Positions 36,969 through 45,000 of a DNA stretch of 64,000 bases are shown one piece after another. Within the stretch, counting starts at the first letter, position 1. Each line of letters starts with the position of its first letter. Made by a program: the position numbers and the translations under genes. Under the pieces are notes generated by a model. That model saw only the letters and a list, made by a program, of their open reading frames with translations. It made no database searches and was not told the origin of the DNA. This DNA is from Nonomuraea gerenzanensis (lineage in GTDB: Bacteria > Actinomycetota > Actinomycetes > Streptosporangiales > Streptosporangiaceae): NCBI RefSeq assembly GCF_020215645.1, contig NZ_CP084058.1:3906001-3970000 (forward strand), in the 5' to 3' direction.

Positions 36969-39900
36969 ATGCGAGGCAGTTATGACCTCGTTCGGCTGGG
37001 CAGCGCGCGCTTCCTGCAGCTCGTCACCAAGGTGCTGGAGGCGGAGCTGGGCATCGAACGAGATATCACCTGGACCTCCCACGGCTGGACCACGTCGCGG
37101 TCGACGAGGGCCGCCTTCGCCCAGCCCCTCAGATTCGAGGGCAGCGGGGTCAGCTGGGGCGCCGAGACACGTGTCCAGGTCGCCTTCGCCACGCCGGAGG
37201 CATCCGGCGACGACTCGGAGATCACCTGGCTGCGAACCCGGATGAGGGACGACCTGAATGATCTGAGGCACTCCGAGGGCAAGCCGCAACAGGTTCTCTA
37301 CATCACCAACGTGACCCTGGACGGTCCCGGCGACTACACCTATGAGCTGCTGAGGGAAGGCACGCTGAAGGCCGGGCTGCGCGACTCCGTGCTGTGGTCG
37401 GCCGACGAGATCGGGGAGTTGCTGGACCGTCACCATCGCGTCAGGCACGAGGTCATCGGTTACGTCACGGCCGACCTGCTGCAGAGCGTCTTCGACAAGC
37501 TCGCGGCACAGGATCAAGAGACCGCCAACGCACTGAGTACCCATTTGGCGACCATTCTCAAGAGTGAGCGTTACGCCGACGTTCACCAGGCCGGAGCGGC
37601 GGACGATCTCAAGGTGCGCCTGGCTGAGGTCTTCGTGGACGTACCGAGTGTGGCGCCGGGGGAGCCGGAGGAGTCGAAACAGGTCAGAACCTGCGCCGCC
37701 CTCATCAAGGGGCTCGACGAGCAGGCTGTGCCGGGTGACGGCCCTGCGCACAGCGGCAGGTACGTCGTGATCGGCGGCCCCGGGCAGGGTAAGAGCACGA
37801 TCGGCAGATTCCTGTGTCAGATCTACCGCTCCGAACTCCTCGACCGGCATCCCTACCATCGCGATCGGCCTCCGTTAAGAGAGGAGATCGCGCAGGTCAG
37901 GACTATCTGCGCGGAGGAGGGCATCGACCGGCCGGTCAATCTCCGCTTCCCGGTCTTCGTGCCGCTGACGAAGTTCGCGGACGCGCTGTCGTCCGATCCG
38001 CGGGTCACGCTGCTCAAGTTCCTGGCCGCCCGGATGGGGGACGTGGATCACCAGATGTTGCGTCGCTGGCTGCGCACGTATCCCTGGCTGGTGATCCTCG
38101 ACGGGCTCGACGAGGTGCCGGCCTCGGCCAACCGCGGGGCGGCGCTGATCGCCGTGGACGAGTTCATCGACGCCGCTGTCTCGGCCGGGACCGATCTGGC
38201 GATCGTGGCCACCAGCCGCCAGCAGGGATACGAGGGCGAATTTCTCGACTATCAGCAGCTCAACCTGCTGCCCTTGACACTCGAACAGGCGCGGAAATAT
38301 GCGTACCGGCTCATCAACATCAGGCACGAGCCGGGCAGCGAGCGCGCCCAGACCGTGACCAAACGGCTGGACCGCGCCAGCAACGAGGCTGAGATCAAGC
38401 GGTTGATGACCAATCCGTTGCAGGTCACCATCCTGGTCATCCTGCTCGCCAAGCACGGCCGTCCGCCCGGCTTGAGGTTCTCGCTGTTCGAGAGCTTCTA
38501 CGACATCATCTACGCGCGCGAGCTCGAGAAGGACACGCCTCTTGCGGGGGTGCTCGCGAGTCATCGCGCGCACGTGAACGCTCTGCACGCGCGGGTCGGC
38601 CTCATCCTGCAGACCCGTGCCCAGCGTTCGGGAAACACGACTTCCCGGATCTCCCGCGACGGGGTGCGTGAGGTGCTCCGCGAGTTGCTGATCGAGGAGG
38701 GCTGGGGCGGGGACGATCTGGATCGCCTGGTGGAGAGCCTCATGAGGGCGGCCACCGACCGGCTGGTGTTCCTGATCGCGGTGACCGACGAGCAGTTCGA
38801 GTTCGAGCTGCGCAGTCTGCAGGAGTACTGTGCGGCGCTCGGCCTCACGTCGGGGTCGTCCTCGGACGTGGCCGGCAATCTGGCCGAGGTGGCCTGCTCG
38901 GAGCACTGGTTCAACACCGTGCTGTTCGCCTTCGGCCGGATCTTCTCCGACGCCACCACCGATCGTGACATGGTCGTCAAGCTCTGCCTCGACCTCAATC
39001 ACGACGATGTGCGCGGACTCAGCGGGACCGGCGCGCCGCTGATGGGCTCGCGGCTCGCGCTGGACATCATTCTGGAGGGTATGGCCGACACCGCGCCCAC
39101 CTATGTACGGTCGCTCGCGCGCCTGGCTGTGCGCCTGGTGGAACTGGCCGACGACCTGCCGCTGGAGGACCTCGTCCGGCTACGCGGGCACAAGGAGGCG
39201 GGCCCGATCCTGGAGGAGAAGATCCGGGCTCTCCACCGCGACGAGCGGCTCGTGGCGCGGCTGGGATTGGTGGTGCTGACGGCGTACGAGAGCCGGAAGC
39301 GTGCGGGCGCCAAGGGGTGGCTGGAGACGATCTGGCACTCTAGCGACGCCGAGCAGCGGTCGATGCTGCTCAGCCTGGCCCTCAGGACACAGGACGAGGT
39401 ACTGCTGGACCTGTCCGGCGAACACCTGAAGACGCTCGATCCGGTGCAGGCCATGGCTTTGATCGGACGCACCCAGAGATTCGTGTCCTCCGCGCACTCT
39501 CTCCCTCTGCAAGCCCTTTTCTGGAGTTCCGAGAGTCCGGTTCGGATTCACGACGCCGACGAGGACAAGTCGGAAATCCCATGGGGCCGTCTCGCCAGGA
39601 TGGAATCAGCCCGGGGATGGGGCTTCCTCGCATCGGCGGCGCGGTTCGCGCGCAACCCCTCGCAGCGGACCTGGGAGGACGCGGTGGCGGCCATCGAGGC
39701 GACTCGCGCTGCGTTCGTGGACGCGTGGAGTAGCTGGCTGCCGTGGCCGCTGGCACTCTGGTGGGAGACGAGCCGCAGCCGGGCGCTCACGGTCGAGGCG
39801 GACACCATCGAGGCGTGGCGTAAGGCACAACGGCGGTGGGTGCATGTGCGGGATTTCCCCGTCAGGACAGTGGCACGGTTCCGCGGGAACCAGCCCGTGG

Positions 39901-40649
39901 GAGTGCCCCGCAACGGCTGGATCTATCGAGGCCAACACACACAGGTCGCCGTCAGTTCCGCGGAGAGAGTCGCAGCCGCCCCGCCCTCCCGCTTCCGCGC
40001 CGATGCGGCCGCGACTCTTCTGATCGCTCTGGGGTTGGACGGCAACGCGTGGCAACTGCGGCCTCAGCTGGCCTGTGAACTGGCGAAGGCCGCATCCTAT
40101 GTGCCCCTCCGCTGGTTGGGGCCTGTCATCGATGATCCAGAGTGGGCCGACGCGATTGAGGAGATCGGCCGACTGCCCAGGCTCGAAGTCTCCGAGCTTT
40201 CGGCGCGGTCACATCACCGGCTGGTCGGTCGCTGGCTGAGCATGCCCGCGAGCACGGGGTTCGCGAGGCTGGCCCTGCACACCCTGCGCCCCTCCTCGGC
40301 GCTGACGTGGGACCAGCTACCTGATCTGCCACCCGCTCATCGCCCGATGGGCGAACTGCTCGCCGTGTGGAACGCATCATGGGCACTCGATCAGGCGGCA
40401 AAGGCGGCTCAGATCGTGGTGCAGGAGAGTCACCGTGCGATCGTGCCGATCACGCACTGGAAGATGCTGGATTCCCAGGAACACCGTGCCGCGCTGGCGG
40501 CGCGGCTGTCCCAGATACTCCGGTTCACCGACTGGTGGGAGTCTGCTGAGTACGCATCCATCAGCGGCAGCTTCCACGCCATCCGGCGTAACCCCCGTCT
40601 GGCCATGCCGTATCTCCTCGCCCATGCGAACGAAGGCGCGGACACATGA
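36969..40649 (+). CDS. NACHT/STAND-type P-loop ATPase, putative defence protein
   Basis: 1226 residues. The N-terminal 170 residues resemble a decayed restriction-nuclease-like domain (FLQLVTKVLEAEL, then RVQVAF where nucleases have QxK). The NACHT core begins near 265: Walker A GGPGQGKST (269-277), Walker B LVILDGLDE (374-382) with the NACHT hhhDGxDE pattern, and sensor IVATSR. A long helical C-terminal half (500-1226) without recognised repeats is the likely sensor. The ATG lies 6 bases after CATACT with no ribosome-binding site. Its stop overlaps the KAP gene as ATGA, so the two are made together. Function as an immune sensor is inferred from architecture. Confidence 0.85.
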   Translation: MRGSYDLVRLGSARFLQLVTKVLEAELGIERDITWTSHGWTTSRSTRAAFAQPLRFEGSGVSWGAETRVQVAFATPEASGDDSEITWLRTRMRDDLNDLRHSEGKPQQVLYITNVTLDGPGDYTYELLREGTLKAGLRDSVLWSADEIGELLDRHHRVRHEVIGYVTADLLQSVFDKLAAQDQETANALSTHLATILKSERYADVHQAGAADDLKVRLAEVFVDVPSVAPGEPEESKQVRTCAALIKGLDEQAVPGDGPAHSGRYVVIGGPGQGKSTIGRFLCQIYRSELLDRHPYHRDRPPLREEIAQVRTICAEEGIDRPVNLRFPVFVPLTKFADALSSDPRVTLLKFLAARMGDVDHQMLRRWLRTYPWLVILDGLDEVPASANRGAALIAVDEFIDAAVSAGTDLAIVATSRQQGYEGEFLDYQQLNLLPLTLEQARKYAYRLINIRHEPGSERAQTVTKRLDRASNEAEIKRLMTNPLQVTILVILLAKHGRPPGLRFSLFESFYDIIYARELEKDTPLAGVLASHRAHVNALHARVGLILQTRAQRSGNTTSRISRDGVREVLRELLIEEGWGGDDLDRLVESLMRAATDRLVFLIAVTDEQFEFELRSLQEYCAALGLTSGSSSDVAGNLAEVACSEHWFNTVLFAFGRIFSDATTDRDMVVKLCLDLNHDDVRGLSGTGAPLMGSRLALDIILEGMADTAPTYVRSLARLAVRLVELADDLPLEDLVRLRGHKEAGPILEEKIRALHRDERLVARLGLVVLTAYESRKRAGAKGWLETIWHSSDAEQRSMLLSLALRTQDEVLLDLSGEHLKTLDPVQAMALIGRTQRFVSSAHSLPLQALFWSSESPVRIHDADEDKSEIPWGRLARMESARGWGFLASAARFARNPSQRTWEDAVAAIEATRAAFVDAWSSWLPWPLALWWETSRSRALTVEADTIEAWRKAQRRWVHVRDFPVRTVARFRGNQPVGVPRNGWIYRGQHTQVAVSSAERVAAAPPSRFRADAAATLLIALGLDGNAWQLRPQLACELAKAASYVPLRWLGPVIDDPEWADAIEEIGRLPRLEVSELSARSHHRLVGRWLSMPASTGFARLALHTLRPSSALTWDQLPDLPPAHRPMGELLAVWNASWALDQAAKAAQIVVQESHRAIVPITHWKMLDSQEHRAALAARLSQILRFTDWWESAEYASISGSFHAIRRNPRLAMPYLLAHANEGADT

Positions 40650-42064
40650 CTGCGGGCCCCGTCATCCCCATCCTCGCCGACGTCCCACACGCCAACCCCG
40701 GCCTCGGCTTCCAGGACTACGCGGAAGCACTGGCCGGGGCCGTCGTGGGAGGTCGCCCTGCCCGGTTCACCATCGGCGTCTACGGCCCTTGGGGCAGCGG
40801 CAAATCGTCCCTGCTCAACGCCATCAAGTACCAGCTGGACCAGCACGACGACGTCATCACCGTCACCTTCGACGCCTGGCGCTACGAGAACGCGGGCCCC
40901 ATCGTCGTCCCGCTGCTCCACCGGATCTCTTGCGCCGACGGCCTGAAGGACCAGCGGTTACGCAAGCACGTCATGCGCGCGCTGGGCTCGGTGGTGGCGA
41001 GCTTGAAGCTCAAGTTCGGGCTCCTGGAACTCGATCTGGCCCGCACCGCCGACGGCCTGGCGAAGGAGCCGCTGACCTCACTCGACGTGGCGTTCGCGAA
41101 GCCGCACGAGGAGATGAGCGAGCTGGCCAAGGCGCTCGGAGAGCGGCGCATCGCCGTGCTCATCGACGACCTCGACCGCTGCTCACCCGAGAACGTCGTG
41201 GGCCTGCTCGAAGCCATCAACCTCGTCATGGACGTGCCCGGCATGGTGTTCGTGCTGGCACTGGACTACGACGTGCTCGTCCAGGCGGTCAACCGCAAGT
41301 ACGGATACTCGGAGCAGATCGGGCACGCGTTCATCGAGAAGATCATCCAGGTCCCGTTCCGGGTGCCCAGGATCGACTTGCATCCGTCCTCCTTCCTCGA
41401 TGACCTGCTGCCAGACTGGGAGGCCAGGTCGGACCTTTTCCCCAGTGGCTTCGGGGGGTACGCGTACGAGATCTGCACGCTCGCGCTGGACGCCAACCCG
41501 CGCCAGGTCAAGCGTTTCATCAACTCGTTCCTGCTGCTGCGCCACGTGCTGCGCAGGCGCCGGCTCAAGCTCGACGAGTCGTTGCTGGCGGCGCTCATCG
41601 GGCTGCAGCTCGGCTGGCCGCTGCATTACCGGGATTTCGCGACCGCTGTTCACACCGACGACGCCGATCCGGTGGCCGAGCTGCAGAGCCCCACGACACT
41701 GTCCCAGTACGCCAGGCGCTTCTTCAGCAGTCCGGAGGCCCGGCGCCAGCTGCGTGCGCTCCTGACTCTCACCGAGTCCGTGTTCGCGGAAGACCCGGTG
41801 GAGGAGGCACCCGCAGCCGACCGTGAGCGAGTGGTCAAGGCGTTGCACGACAAGAGCTGGCGACCGGCGCGGGGCAGCAAGAACACCTTCTACAAGGGCG
41901 AGGGCCCGACCGCCAGGCAGACCAAGCGCGTCGTGCTGGGCGCCACACGCGTACGCCTGGAGAACAGGGACGGCGGCAAGTGGGCCTTGTGGAAGTCGTT
42001 CCCGATGAACGAGAACCTGGGGGCCGTCATCGCCCTCCTCAGCGACAGCGGTGAGTACTTCTGA
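40646..42064 (+). CDS. KAP-family P-loop NTPase
   Basis: 472 residues. KAP hallmarks are clear: Walker A GPWGSGKSS (47-55), FDAWRYEN (75-82), Walker B VLIDDLDRC (171-179), VLALDYDVL, FIEKIIQVPF and the DANPRQVKRFIN helix. Many KAP proteins have membrane helices inserted between the Walker motifs; none is seen here, so it should be soluble. The last 65 residues (RGSKNTFYKG onward) are an unassigned small domain. The ATGA overlap with the preceding NACHT gene means coupled translation. KAP ATPases occur in anti-phage systems such as Qat; here the partner is different. Confidence 0.9.
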   Translation: MTAGPVIPILADVPHANPGLGFQDYAEALAGAVVGGRPARFTIGVYGPWGSGKSSLLNAIKYQLDQHDDVITVTFDAWRYENAGPIVVPLLHRISCADGLKDQRLRKHVMRALGSVVASLKLKFGLLELDLARTADGLAKEPLTSLDVAFAKPHEEMSELAKALGERRIAVLIDDLDRCSPENVVGLLEAINLVMDVPGMVFVLALDYDVLVQAVNRKYGYSEQIGHAFIEKIIQVPFRVPRIDLHPSSFLDDLLPDWEARSDLFPSGFGGYAYEICTLALDANPRQVKRFINSFLLLRHVLRRRRLKLDESLLAALIGLQLGWPLHYRDFATAVHTDDADPVAELQSPTTLSQYARRFFSSPEARRQLRALLTLTESVFAEDPVEEAPAADRERVVKALHDKSWRPARGSKNTFYKGEGPTARQTKRVVLGATRVRLENRDGGKWALWKSFPMNENLGAVIALLSDSGEYF

Positions 42065-42065
42065 C

Positions 42066-45000
42066 TCAGAACGGCGAGTCGAGCGGCACCTGCCGTACCC
42101 CCGGCAGGTACGCGTCCAGCTCACCCAGCTCGAACCGCGCCATCCCCACCACGTGCCAGAACTGCCCGCCCGGATCCCCCTGCACCTTGTACCGCCCGTC
42201 AGGCGAGAGCGCCGCCCACCCCTCGGGCAGCCCGAGCAGGGTCGCCCGCCGCTCGCCGCCCGCCCAGAGGATGACCATGCCGTCGTCGCCGGCGCTGGCC
42301 AGCAGGTCGTCGGCGGGGCTGAAGGCCACCGACCAGATCCTGCGGGCGTGCCCGGCCAGCGTGTGCAGCAGGCGCCCGGTGGCGGCCTCCCACACGCGGA
42401 CGAGGAGGTCGTCGCCGCCGGTCGCCAGGCGCGCGCCGGAGGCGTCGAACGCCGCGCTCCACAGGCGCCCCTCGTGCTCCAGCGTGCGGAGCGGCCGGCC
42501 GGACGCGGTGTCCCAGAGCACGGCCCTGCCGTCGTTGCCCGCGCTGGCCAGCAGGCGGCCGTCCGGGGAGAACAGCACGGAGTAGACCCGGTCGGTGTGC
42601 CCCTCCAGCGTCGTCGCCAGAGCGCCGGAGGCCACGTGGTACAGGCGGACGAGGTGGTCGTCGCAGCCGGTGGCGACGATCTCACCGTCGGGGCTGAAGG
42701 CGATCGAGCGCACCCGGCCCCGGTGGTCCAGCAGCTCGCCCGCCAGGCGGCCCGTCGGCCGGTACCAGATGCGGACGCTGTCGTCGTCGTTGGCCGTGGC
42801 CAGCATGTCGCCGTCGGGGCTGAACGCCTCGGCCCAGACGTGGTCGGTCTCGGCGTTCAGCTCGCGCTCGTAGTCGCCGGTGGCGGCGTTCCAGAAGTGC
42901 ACGCCGCCGTCGTTGCTGGAGGTGGCCAGGACGGGCCCGGCGGGGGAGAAGGAGGCCGAGACGAGCCGGTCGGCCGTGCCGGTGAACTCGCGCAGCCGCC
43001 GTCCGGTGCGCGGCTCCCACAGCCGTACGACACCGTCGTTGCCGCTGGTCGCCAGCAATGTGCCGTCGGCGCTGAAGCGGACGGAGGAGATGCGCCGGCC
43101 GTGGCCGCGCAGCACCCGCCTGCACTGGCCGCTGTCCGGGTCCCACAGCCGCACGGTGCCGTCGTTGCTGCTGGTGGCGAGCTCCTGGCCGTCGGGGCTG
43201 AACGCGAACGGCCAGACGGAGCTGCGGTGCCCGGTCAGCTCCACCCGCTGGGCGGTGCCGAGCCGCTGCAGCCGGACCACGCCGTTGGCGTCGCCACTGG
43301 CCAGGCTCTGCCCGTCGGGGCCGAAAGCGACCTGGTAGACGGCCGCGGCGTGCGTGGTGTGCACGCCGCGGGCCTCGCCGGAGGTCTCCCACACGCGTAC
43401 GCTGCCGGCCGTGTCGCCGCTGGCCAGCAGGGAGCCGTCGGGTGAGAACGTCACGCAGTAGACGCTGCCCAGGTGCCCGGTCAGCTCGTGGGTGAGCCGC
43501 CAGGTGCGGGTGTCCCACAGCCTGACCGTGCCCGCCTCGTCGCCGGTGGCCAGCAGCCGCCCGCCGGGGCCGTGCACGGCGCGGTAGACGCTGCCGCGGT
43601 GCTCCCCGAGCGTCTCCTTCACCTGACCGGAGCCGAGGTCCCAGACCCGCACCACACCCGCGGAGTCGCCGGTCACCAGGGCGGAGCCGCCGAAGGAGGC
43701 GGTGTAGACGGGTGCCCGGTGCCCGCTCAGCTCGTGCGCGAGCCGCCCGGTGGCCGTGTGCCAGACGCGGACGACGCCGTCGCCGCCGCCCGCCGCGACC
43801 AGCTCGCCCGAGGGGTCGAGCCGCACCGGCCAGACGCCGCCGGGGTGGCACTCCAGCCGGTGCAGCAGCTCGCCGCTCAGGGCGTCCCACAGCAGCACGA
43901 AGCCGTCGCTGGCGCCGGTGGCCAGCAGGTCGCCGGCGAAGGCGACGGCGTACACGCGGCCTCGGTGGCCCTGCAGCGTGCGCACCGGGGCGCCGCCGGA
44001 GCACAGCAGCACACCGCCGTCCTCGTTGCCGACCGCGATCGTGGCCCCGTCGGGGCTGTAGGCGATCGGCTCGGGCAGGCGGCTGGTCTGGAAGTGGTAG
44101 CCGTACGGCACGCTGATGCCGGCCGGCGCGAACTGCACCTCGACCGGCTGCCCCGGCACCACGGCGGCGCCGGGCAGGTGCGGCAGCGTGCCGGTCACGT
44201 CGATCAGCGAGGCCCGGTGCCAGCGGGCGCCCTCCAGCGCGGCGTCGCTCAGGTCCACCCGCGCCAGCCGCGCCCCCGACAGGTCGGCGCCGCGCAGGTC
44301 CGCGCCGGTGAGCTGGGCGCCGTCGAGCCGCGCGCCGGTCAGCCTGGCGTCGCGCAGCGTGGCCCTGGACAGGTTCGTGCCGACGAGCGTGGCCTCCGAC
44401 AGGTCGGCGCCGGTGAGATCGACCTCGCGCAGGTCCCTGGCCGACAGGTCCTCGCCCTTCAGGTTGGCGCCGCGCAGGTCGGCGTGGGCGGGCGTGCGCA
44501 GCCTGGCGGAGATCTTGACGGCGTTCGCCCTGGACAGGTCGTCGGGCGGCGGGTCGTTCACCCAGGCGCGCAGCGACCGCACGTCGGCCAGGTCGCACAG
44601 GAACTCCACGGTCAGCGCCGACAGCGGCCTGCGCGTCAGCAGGACGGGGTGGTCCAGCGTCGTGGCGATGTGCCGGGCGACCAGCCACTCCATCACCGAG
44701 GCGTGGATGAACCCGAACATCCCCTCCTCGGTGCGCACCAGCAGGCTGCCCGAGCCCATCCGGAACGCGGCGTGCGCGGCCGTGAGCTGCCCGTCGGCCA
44801 GGCCGGTCAGCGTCTCGCCGATCTCGGTCAGCTCGTCCAGGGCCAGCAGCGACTCGCCGGACTCCCACAGCCGCACCGCCAGCGCCGTCACCGCCTGCCA
44901 CAGGTCCTCGACGGTCAGCCCCGTCGGGGAGCCGGGGATCCTGGCCCGCCGCTCCTCGAAGACCAGCCACGAGGTGAGGATCTCCTCATACAGCAGGGCG

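Noticed and set aside
42065..42065. Fusion or frameshift joining the KAP and TIR-NACHT genes
   Set aside because: They lie on opposite strands and each has its own stop; the one-base gap is real tail-to-tail packing.
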